Positions 1 to 5,066 of a DNA stretch of 10,957 nt are shown here, one piece after another (position 1 is the stretch's first letter; every line of letters begins with the position of its first letter). The DNA is taken from assembly GCA_031272345.1 (NCBI GenBank), contig JAISTZ010000127.1, positions 1 to 10,957 on the forward strand, in the 5' to 3' direction. The translations under genes were made by a program, and so were the position numbers. Source of the DNA: Spirochaetaceae bacterium (GTDB lineage: Bacteria; Spirochaetota; Spirochaetia; Treponematales; Treponemataceae). The notes under the pieces are model-generated. The model saw only the letters and a list, made by a program, of their open reading frames with translations. It was not told the DNA's origin and did no database searches.

Positions 1-21
1 AGGGGCGTCAGGGTGATTCCG

Positions 22-468
22 ATGCGGGAGATTCTTTCAAAGCCGGAAATTCAGAAGGAGGGGCTTTTTGAGGGGATCACCGGCCCCGGAGACGGGGCCC
101 TGGGGGGCAAACTCCGGCAGGAACAGGAACGGCTCCGGCAAAGGCTCCTCCAGGTGCGGGGTGACGCGGAGGGGGCCGCCGCCCTGTGCAGGGCCGCCCT
201 GGAAAAGCGCAACCCCGCCTGGGAGGGGCTCTTCAAGACCCTCGACGGCATCGACCGCCGCATCCGGGAGAACCCGGCCCGGCAAGCCCTGTCCCTGGCC
301 TTTCCGTCGCCCCAAAAGCTGGAAGCCGAATTTGCGGCCCTTCCCCCTGAGCGGGACCCCCGCCGGGCGAATATGCGGCGGTCCCTCACGCTTTACAGCC
401 GGATCGCCGATGCCGGGGCCGAATGCGCGAAGGCCCTCACTCAAGCAGGGGCTTCCCAAGGCGCGTGA
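22..468 (+). CDS. Unrecognised charged, partly coiled-coil protein (5' end uncertain)
   Basis: I do not recognise this protein and propose no function. The reading frame is open to the left edge, so it may be the C-terminal part of a longer gene. The ATG at 22 is the first ATG, preceded by a weak purine run (AGGG, 11-14); a GTG lies at 13. From the ATG it encodes 148 aa. It has no signal peptide or membrane segment. An Arg/Glu/Gln-rich helical stretch near residues 31-47 could form a coiled coil, and the rest is Ala/Arg/Glu-rich. The DNA is very G+C-rich (about 72% in 121-240 by my count) with G/C third positions, which supports real coding. Its last 32 bp run antisense through the end of the nucleotidyltransferase gene, so the natural C-terminus may have been replaced when that module arrived. 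Confidence 0.5.
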   Translation: MREILSKPEIQKEGLFEGITGPGDGALGGKLRQEQERLRQRLLQVRGDAEGAAALCRAALEKRNPAWEGLFKTLDGIDRRIRENPARQALSLAFPSPQKLEAEFAALPPERDPRRANMRRSLTLYSRIADAGAECAKALTQAGASQGA

Positions 469-745
469 TGTGCTCACGAAGGGCGGGGGTTGTCAGGTCG
501 GAGAAAATGCTGACATCGACAAAATAGGGCATATCGGAATCGTCAAAATCGCAGCGAAGCCTGGCAAGGTCGTCACGGGTAAAGCCTGAGTCCGTGTAGA
601 GGGAGATGTCTATGTCGCTTCCAGGGCGGTAATCGCCCTTGGCCCTGCTGCCATAAATGACGACCTTTTGTATACCCCTATATTTTTGCAACAGGGTTTG
701 AATGGTCTTGATGGTGTACTCGGACAAGCCGAAGGACTCAGCCAT
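437..745 (-). CDS. mntA: MntA-type minimal nucleotidyltransferase (antitoxin of HepT/MntA pair)
   Basis: A 102-aa minimal nucleotidyltransferase. The hallmark GSX10DXD motif is intact: G32-S33, ten residues, D44-I-D46. A third acidic residue is likely D77 in the strand YFVDVSI. In characterised HepT/MntA systems this enzyme transfers AMP units onto the tyrosine of the HEPN toxin and silences it; that role is inferred here from family and neighbour. The ORF can be extended upstream to 883, but the ATG at 745 is preferred because GGAG (753-756) lies 7 nt before it and because 102 aa is normal for the family. It starts inside the 3' end of hepT (8-bp overlap), which implies coupled translation. 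G+C content is about 51% in 481-720, far below the gene to its left. No terminator is visible after its stop, where it converges with the left-hand ORF. Confidence 0.87.
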   Translation of the reverse strand: MAESFGLSEYTIKTIQTLLQKYRGIQKVVIYGSRAKGDYRPGSDIDISLYTDSGFTRDDLARLRCDFDDSDMPYFVDVSIFSDLTTPALREHITRLGKPLLE

Positions 746-1163
746 TTTTCTGCTCCGCGGCATAGTTTTGCATTGTTTCGGCGAAGGCGTTAAGTTCCCC
801 CCAATAACGCCCCGTGATTGCCGCGACAACCCGGTCTTTAGTTGCCTCGTCATAGGTGTGCGCCGCCTCGTTGCGGCTGTCAATCATACCCATCCATATC
901 TGTCCGTCAGCAATCAGGCCCTGGTTGAAAGCGTGCCGCACGGAATCCTTTGACCCGATGATTCCGGTAATGCCTTTCATTGACAAAAAGTCCTTCATCA
1001 CGTTCCAGGCAAGCTCAAAGGTGAACTCGAATGCCTTGACCATGCCCTGCTCTTCGATGTCGCTCAACGCGCGTTCCCCTGCCAGCGCGACCACATCGTC
1101 CAGCCGTTTCAGCGCCTTTGTGTAATTGTCAAATCGTTGCAGCCAGCGGATGTCCTTGTCCAT
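738..1163 (-). CDS. hepT: HepT-like HEPN ribonuclease toxin (HI0074 family)
   Basis: A 141-aa helical protein of the HEPN family formerly called nucleotidyltransferase substrate-binding protein. The RX4HXY ribonuclease motif is complete: R97, H102 and Y104 within RNEAAHTY. In the family R and H are needed for RNA cleavage and Y is the residue AMPylated by MntA. The N-terminus (MDKDIRWLQRFDNY) matches the usual start of the family, so the ATG at 1163 is kept although no clear Shine-Dalgarno is visible before it. It lies 33 bp downstream of the TPR gene on the same strand and overlaps mntA by 8 bp, the canonical toxin-first order. Too little space lies upstream for a private promoter unless it sits inside the TPR gene. 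The active motif suggests a functional pair, so the antitoxin is probably required. Confidence 0.88.
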   Translation of the reverse strand: MDKDIRWLQRFDNYTKALKRLDDVVALAGERALSDIEEQGMVKAFEFTFELAWNVMKDFLSMKGITGIIGSKDSVRHAFNQGLIADGQIWMGMIDSRNEAAHTYDEATKDRVVAAITGRYWGELNAFAETMQNYAAEQKNG

Positions 1164-1196
1164 GGAAGGTACGATACCGGAAATCCCCTGAAAAAT

Positions 1197-2318
1197 CTAG
1201 AGATTATCCAGGGCGGCCCTGGCGATGGGGTCCCCGGGGTTGTATTCCAGGGCGGCGCGGAACCATGTGGCGGCCTCGGTTTTGTTATGGGTCTTGAGTT
1301 TCAGAACCCCCATGTTGGACATGATCTTGGGGTCCTCCGGGTTCAGCTCCAGGGCCGAAAGGAGGTCACCCTCGCTCTCGGCGTAGAGGCCCAGCTCCAT
1401 GTCGCAGATGGCCAGCTCGTTCCAGGTGTCCCCTGTCCCGCCGCCCCCGCACCGGACAGCCTGCCGGAAGGCCCGCTTCGCGTCCCCGAAGCGGCCCAGG
1501 AGCCGGAGCCCCCAGCCCAGGAGGAACCAGGCGTTCCACACATCCCCGTGGGCCTCCAAAAAGTCCCGGATAAGGCGGATTCCCTTTTCTTCCTGCCCCG
1601 AGGAGATGAGCTCGTAGGCGGACTTAAACCGCTCGTCCTCAAGGTTTTGGGTGTCGATGTATTCGATGCTGTCCAGGGCGATTCCGATTTTTTCGTCCGC
1701 CCCTTCCCCGCCGCTCAAGCCCTGGGCCAGGGCGATGTAGGTCTCGAAGCAGTCCTTTGCCCGGGCAAAGTCCCTCCGGCGGAAAAAGAACAGCCCCCCG
1801 TTGAAGTGGGCCTCCGGGATGTCCTCTTCCATGGCCCGCTGGTAATAGCGCCGGGCCTCTTCTTCGCAGGCGTCCGCGTCCTCGTGGAGGCCGGACCGGC
1901 GGTAAAATTCACCCTTCCGGTCGAGGACGGCGGCGTAGTTGAGGGCGCACAGGCCGTCCTCCGGGGAGAGCCCCCTGAGGGCCAGGCAGATTTCCTCTGC
2001 CAGGGCGAAGTCGTCGTTCCGGGCCTTGAGGAGGGCTGCGGCGGACAATTCCTGCTTGATGCCTGGCCGGGCGCGGAGGAGGAGCCGGCGGTAATACCCG
2101 GCGTGTTCGTTCTCCGGGTCGTAGGCGAAGACGGAGAGAATCCCCGCCAGAATCATCTCCCCCGGAATCTCCCCGTCCCCTGAAAGCGCCTCCGGGGCCT
2201 CCCGCCGCACCGGCAGGGGTATGGCCGGGTCCAGGGGGAAGCCCTTGAGGGAGTCCGTAAAATCCGCCGGGGCGTTCTGCGGGGGGATGAAGGAAACCGA
2301 ATCGAGGGGAAAATCCAT
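1197..2318 (-). CDS. TPR-repeat protein
   Basis: A 373-aa soluble protein with no signal peptide or membrane helix, probably cytoplasmic. Helical TPR-like repeats occur around residues 125-195 and 258-373. The last two are the most typical, ending in the pattern LELNPEDPKIMSNMGVLKLK followed by AATWFRAALEYNPGDP. The first 60 residues are Pro-rich and look unstructured. TPR arrays bind other proteins; the partner is not evident from sequence. The ATG at 2318 lies 9 bp after the stop of the PilZ gene, so the two are almost certainly co-transcribed and may act in the same c-di-GMP or motility process (inference from context only). A run GGGGTG near residues 291-296 breaks one repeat loop. The gene is strongly G+C-rich, like the genes around it except the toxin-antitoxin pair. 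Confidence 0.82.
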   Translation of the reverse strand: MDFPLDSVSFIPPQNAPADFTDSLKGFPLDPAIPLPVRREAPEALSGDGEIPGEMILAGILSVFAYDPENEHAGYYRRLLLRARPGIKQELSAAALLKARNDDFALAEEICLALRGLSPEDGLCALNYAAVLDRKGEFYRRSGLHEDADACEEEARRYYQRAMEEDIPEAHFNGGLFFFRRRDFARAKDCFETYIALAQGLSGGEGADEKIGIALDSIEYIDTQNLEDERFKSAYELISSGQEEKGIRLIRDFLEAHGDVWNAWFLLGWGLRLLGRFGDAKRAFRQAVRCGGGGTGDTWNELAICDMELGLYAESEGDLLSALELNPEDPKIMSNMGVLKLKTHNKTEAATWFRAALEYNPGDPIARAALDNL

Positions 2319-2327
2319 GGCAAGGAC

Positions 2328-3164
2328 CTAGCCGGTGATGCCGGGGATGACCGAATCCCCGGCGCCCTGGGGCTTTTTGAGGGTGGTGATGTAGCTGTTC
2401 AGCCGCATTTTAAAGGCCATGGGGATGCTCCCGTCGTCGAACCGGATCACCGCCACGAAGATGTCCCGCCTGTCCTGGACGGATTCCGTGCCCACCACCC
2501 GGCCCCGCAGTTCCAGGGGGCCGATGTCGTCAAATTCGAGCCTGAGCAGGGCCTCCTTGTCCAGGATGAATTTTTGCAGGCCCATCAGGATGATTCTTGC
2601 GCCCCCGAAGCACAGGTCCCGGAGCACACAGTTCCGGGGCACCCCCTGGATCTGGGCCGCCAGCTCTTCCCGTGCGAGGCCGAGTTTCCGCTTGGTCTCC
2701 GGGTTCACCGGGATACGCTCGTCCTTTCTGGAGGCGAAATTGACGGCCGTCTCGATGAAAGCGCCGATGATTTCTATTAAATCGTCCGGGGGGCGCTGGG
2801 TGAAGGCCAGGGTGACGATGACGAGCTCATTGGAGTCCCCGAAGGGCGCCACGTTGGCCACCTTGGCGTTCACGAAAAAACTGATCGGCGGATCCTTGGG
2901 CTGCAAAAAATGGAACCGCAGGCTGACGCTGGCCTTTTCCTTTACGAGATAGGAATATGCCCCGGAGGTGACTCCGATGATTATCTTTGCCTGGGAAAGG
3001 GAGGACGAGTTGATGATGCAGGGCCACTGGGCGTCCGCGCATTTTACAAAAACCTGCCGCGGTTCAAGATTAAGCGCCGCAACGACATCCTTGGTGAAGG
3101 TGACTTCTTTATCGTTATAAAGCTCATAGAGCCTGGAAAGCTGCTGGCCGGTCATTATCCCCAT
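2328..3164 (-). CDS. PilZ-domain protein, probable c-di-GMP receptor
   Basis: A 278-aa protein with an N-terminal beta-rich domain (about residues 15-140) and a C-terminal PilZ domain (about 145-262), resembling the two-domain layout of spirochaetal PilZ proteins such as Borrelia PlzA. The first c-di-GMP motif RxxxR is present as R146-K-D-E-R150. The second, [DN]xSxxG, appears as D183-L-C-F-G-G188, with Cys in place of Ser. Such receptors bind c-di-GMP and alter motility or gene expression; the role here is inferred. The ATG at 3164 is chosen. A TTG two codons upstream and an ATG at 3155 (preceded closely by GGGG) are alternatives, and no good Shine-Dalgarno decides between them. It is divergent from the flaA genes across a 205-bp intergenic region and is first in a minus-strand transcript with the TPR gene. 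Confidence 0.83.
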   Translation of the reverse strand: MGIMTGQQLSRLYELYNDKEVTFTKDVVAALNLEPRQVFVKCADAQWPCIINSSSLSQAKIIIGVTSGAYSYLVKEKASVSLRFHFLQPKDPPISFFVNAKVANVAPFGDSNELVIVTLAFTQRPPDDLIEIIGAFIETAVNFASRKDERIPVNPETKRKLGLAREELAAQIQGVPRNCVLRDLCFGGARIILMGLQKFILDKEALLRLEFDDIGPLELRGRVVGTESVQDRRDIFVAVIRFDDGSIPMAFKMRLNSYITTLKKPQGAGDSVIPGITG

Positions 3165-3172
3165 ATTCAAAT

Positions 3173-3201
3173 AAACTAATAAAAATAAACCGGACCGTCA
3201 A
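3173..3201 (-). promoter_or_regulatory. Tentative promoter for the PilZ-TPR transcript
   Basis: On the minus strand TTGACG (3201-3196) is followed after 17 bp by TAGTTT (3178-3173), a weak -10. If used, the transcript would start near 3166, almost at the ATG at 3164. The -35 is good and the -10 is poor, so this is a guess. Confidence 0.25.
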
Positions 3202-3249
3202 TGAATTCGCCTTTGCCGGGGTGACAAAAAAATCCGGTTTTTTCGCAAG

Positions 3250-3273
3250 AAAAACGCAAAAAAAGGTGAAAAA
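3250..3273 (+). promoter_or_regulatory. Phased A-tracts (UP-element-like) upstream of the flaA promoter
   Basis: Runs of 5, 7 and 5 A residues at 3250-3254, 3258-3264 and 3269-3273 lie just upstream of the -35, with centres 9-10 bp apart, followed by another A6 tract at 3281-3286. Such tracts bend DNA and, at -40 to -60, can contact the RNA polymerase alpha subunit. That they raise flaA transcription is inference. Confidence 0.5.
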
Positions 3274-3275
3274 GT

Positions 3276-3304
3276 TTGACAAAAAACCGATTACCGGTTA
3301 CAAT
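3276..3304 (+). promoter_or_regulatory. Sigma-70 type promoter of the flaA pair
   Basis: TTGACA (3276-3281), a 17-bp spacer and TACAAT (3299-3304) give a near-perfect housekeeping promoter, with a predicted start near 3311 and a leader of about 59 nt. The start of the leader is A7-CTG-T7 (3305-3321), a weak hairpin. No sigma-28 type motif was noticed, which suggests housekeeping rather than late-flagellar control. Confidence 0.8.
3285..3299. promoter_or_regulatory. Imperfect palindrome in the flaA promoter spacer (possible operator)
   Basis: AACCG (3285-3289) and CGGTT (3295-3299) form an inverted repeat with a 5-bp centre, lying between -35 and -10 and touching the first base of the -10. 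The related hexamer AACCGG/CCGGTT also occurs at 3188-3193 and 3234-3239 in the same intergenic region. A repressor bound here would block polymerase; no regulator is identified. Confidence 0.35.
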
Positions 3305-3356
3305 AAAAAAACTGTTTTTTTGTTCAGTTTGTTCCGATAATGAATATCAAGGTAAC

Positions 3357-3362
3357 AAGGAG
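3357..3362 (+). promoter_or_regulatory. Shine-Dalgarno deciding the first flaA start
   Basis: AAGGAG lies 7 nt before the ATG at 3370. An in-frame ATG at 3340 has no such site, and starting there would place a charged extension in front of the signal peptide, so 3370 is taken as the start. Confidence 0.8.
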
Positions 3363-3369
3363 ATTTTGG

Positions 3370-4188
3370 ATGAAACAGGGCATATTTTTCAGCATAAGTC
3401 TTGTTTTAGTGCTTTCGTGCCTGGCGCCGCTTGCGGCCCAGCCTAACACACGGAGCATAGAGACAATCTGTATCGACGATTTCGATACTTCAGAAGGGAT
3501 GGCCGTAGCGGACTATGCCGCAAGGGCGCATACGAGTCCGGAGCTTTTTGCCCAGGCCCAGCCCGGCGCCGGGAGCGGGGAAGCCGCCGCGCCTGAGCGG
3601 TGGACCTGGAGCATCAATAAGAGCAAGTTCATGGCGGAAAACTACCCCAAGTGGGACTACATATCCGGCATACCGAATTCCCTCCGCACTTTAAAAACAG
3701 AGGCGGGCGGAGATCCCGGAGCCGCCAAAATTCTGGGAATCCAGGCCAGTTACACCCGGAAGGGGGACAACTGGTTCGAGGTGTATCCCTCCGCCGGCGC
3801 GGACGGAAAAAACATCGAAATCCCCCTCACCGGCACGGTCTCCCAGATTGATTTTTGGGTCTGGGGCACCAGATACCGGTATTTCCTGGAGGTCCTTGTC
3901 AGGGACGCCGTGGGTCTCGTGCATATCATCCCCGCGGGCGCCCTCGACTTTTCCGGCTGGAAGAACGTTGTCGTAAAAATCCCCGCGGGTATCCCCCAGC
4001 GCTCCCGCCTCAGGAGCGGCCCCGAAAGCATGAATTTCGTGGGTTTCAGGATAAAGAGCGATCCCCGGGAATACGTCGACGACTTTGTCGTTTATTTTGA
4101 CGACCTCAAATACACGACCAACGTGCTGTCCAACATCTACGACGGCTACGATCTCCGAAAATTCAGCTCGAATGGAGGGGCCCGGTAA
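3370..4188 (+). CDS. flaA: FlaA-type periplasmic flagellar filament outer-layer protein
   Basis: A 272-aa secreted protein of the FlaA family, which coats the FlaB core of spirochaetal periplasmic flagella. Residues 1-24 form a signal peptide: MKQG, then a hydrophobic core, then LAA before Q24. A Cys at residue 17 after VLS is a poor lipobox. Family-like features include IDDFDTSEG near residues 35-43, LGIQASYTRKGDNWFEVYP (122-140), a WVWGTRYRYFLEVLVRD segment (163-179), LDFSGWKNVVVKIP (192-205) and FVGFRIKSDP ending in VYFDDLK (223-247). These blocks align with the downstream paralogue. It is shorter than classical FlaA1 and is closest to the shorter tandem FlaA2-like proteins of treponemes. 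The start follows AAGGAG at 7 nt. Transcription is probably from the promoter at 3276-3304, and the stop overlaps the next start (TAATG). Confidence 0.85.
   Translation: MKQGIFFSISLVLVLSCLAPLAAQPNTRSIETICIDDFDTSEGMAVADYAARAHTSPELFAQAQPGAGSGEAAAPERWTWSINKSKFMAENYPKWDYISGIPNSLRTLKTEAGGDPGAAKILGIQASYTRKGDNWFEVYPSAGADGKNIEIPLTGTVSQIDFWVWGTRYRYFLEVLVRDAVGLVHIIPAGALDFSGWKNVVVKIPAGIPQRSRLRSGPESMNFVGFRIKSDPREYVDDFVVYFDDLKYTTNVLSNIYDGYDLRKFSSNGGAR
4174..4180 (+). promoter_or_regulatory. Shine-Dalgarno of the second flaA gene, inside the first
   Basis: GGAGGGG lies 7 nt before the ATG at 4188, within the last codons of the upstream gene. With the TAATG stop-start overlap, it indicates translational coupling of the two sheath proteins. 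Confidence 0.75.
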
Positions 4189-4904
4189 TGAAAAAAAGTA
4201 TCGCTATCCTGATTTGTTTTTCCCTTGTTCTCGCCGCCTTCGCCCAAACCGGGCAGACAAGCCTTGCGGATTCAAATATTCCCGATGATACGGCCGGAAA
4301 CGCCCTCACCGAGGTAAGCGTGGATCTGTTCGAGCGGGAGGGCTCCTGGGTGTCGTCCATCTCTCCGGATAACGGGCTCGTCTCATCCCGCCTGTTCGAA
4401 GGCAGCCCCGCGGCCAAAACGGCCTACACAACCCCGGAGGGGGAGACTCCCCCGGACACCAAGGTCCTGGGCGTAAAGGTGCAGTTTTACAGGCGCGGGG
4501 TAAACACCTTCTACGTCAAAGCCGCGTCCCCCATACCCATAACCGGCGTGGTCAAAACGATTTCCTTCTGGGTAACCGGGCGCAACCAGGCCCACAGGAT
4601 TTCCCTCATCGTCAGGGACTACTTCTCCCACATATACGAACTCTATGTGGGTGATCTCGCCTTTGCCGGGTGGAAGCAGCTCCGGGTCACCATCCCCCCG
4701 TCCCCGGACGGAGAGCGGGGGATCGTGCAGTCCAGCCCCTACTACGGGGACCATCCGGGCCTGAGCATCGTGGGTTTCAAGATCGATTGCAACCCCGTGG
4801 AAGCCCGGGGCACGTACTACCTCTACTTTGACGACCTCCGGGCCGTCACGGACGTGTACGACTACAACAATCCCGATACGGATAGTATGCAGGATAACTG
4901 GTAG
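4188..4904 (+). CDS. flaA: Second FlaA-type flagellar filament outer-layer protein
   Basis: A 238-aa paralogue of the preceding protein. It has a clean type I signal peptide (residues 1-19, ending AFA before Q20), so the mature protein is periplasmic. Conserved blocks match the neighbour: VLGVKVQFYRRGVNTFYVKA (93-112), ISFWVTGRNQAHRISLIVRD (125-144), LAFAGWKQLRVTIP (157-170), and IVGFKIDCNP with YLYFDDLR (194-218). FlaA proteins help shape and stiffen the periplasmic flagellum; that the two form a mixed sheath is inferred from coupling. The start overlaps the upstream stop by one base. The C-terminal tail (DYNNPDTDSMQDNW) is acidic. A strong terminator lies 25 bp after the stop, so this is a two-gene operon. 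Which FlaA subclass it belongs to cannot be settled without an alignment. Confidence 0.85.
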   Translation: MKKSIAILICFSLVLAAFAQTGQTSLADSNIPDDTAGNALTEVSVDLFEREGSWVSSISPDNGLVSSRLFEGSPAAKTAYTTPEGETPPDTKVLGVKVQFYRRGVNTFYVKAASPIPITGVVKTISFWVTGRNQAHRISLIVRDYFSHIYELYVGDLAFAGWKQLRVTIPPSPDGERGIVQSSPYYGDHPGLSIVGFKIDCNPVEARGTYYLYFDDLRAVTDVYDYNNPDTDSMQDNW

Positions 4905-4929
4905 AACCCCAGGCCGGTATTCACACGCT

Positions 4930-4963
4930 AAAAAAAACTGCCCCAGGCCGGGCAGTTTTTTTT
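4930..4963. terminator. Intrinsic terminator after the flaA pair (bidirectional form)
   Basis: CTGCCC (4938-4943), a 6-nt loop and GGGCAG (4950-4955) form a G/C stem followed by eight T residues (4956-4963). Eight A residues (4930-4937) precede it, extending the stem and allowing function in both directions. No minus-strand gene ends here, so it most likely serves the flaA operon. Confidence 0.92.
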
Positions 4964-4986
4964 GTCCACGGGGCGCAACATTTTTG

Positions 4987-5015
4987 TTGACACAATCCGT
5001 TTTTTGTGCTAGACT
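4987..5015 (+). promoter_or_regulatory. Sigma-70 promoter of the repeat lipoprotein gene
   Basis: TTGACA (4987-4992), 17 bp, then TAGACT (5010-5015), with a TGN extension at 5007-5009 that compensates for the imperfect -10. The predicted start is near 5022. A short hairpin CCGGC / GCCGG (5024-5028 and 5035-5039, 6-nt loop) would be at the very 5' end of the transcript. AAGGA at 5054-5058 serves the ATG at 5067. Confidence 0.7.
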
Positions 5016-5066
5016 TATCCAATCCGGCGGCTTTGCCGGTAGGGCGGGGGGAGAAGGATTGGTGTG

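Noticed and set aside
745..883. Upstream extension of the nucleotidyltransferase frame
   Set aside because: It lies inside hepT in another frame and is Arg/Thr-rich and unlike the family. A good Shine-Dalgarno supports the ATG at 745.
1137..2183. A 348-codon plus-strand open frame opposite the TPR gene
   Set aside because: The Pro/Gly/Val-rich composition mirrors the TPR codons. There is no Shine-Dalgarno or family match.
3208..3220. 13-bp sequence CGCCTTTGCCGGG repeated at 4660-4672
   Set aside because: One exact 13-mer match is about what chance gives in a window of this size, and the second copy is within coding sequence.
3386..3423. Possible lipobox (VLSC) in the first FlaA-type protein
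   Set aside because: The Cys lies within the hydrophobic core, a type I site (LAA before Gln) follows at the normal distance, and FlaA proteins are soluble periplasmic components.
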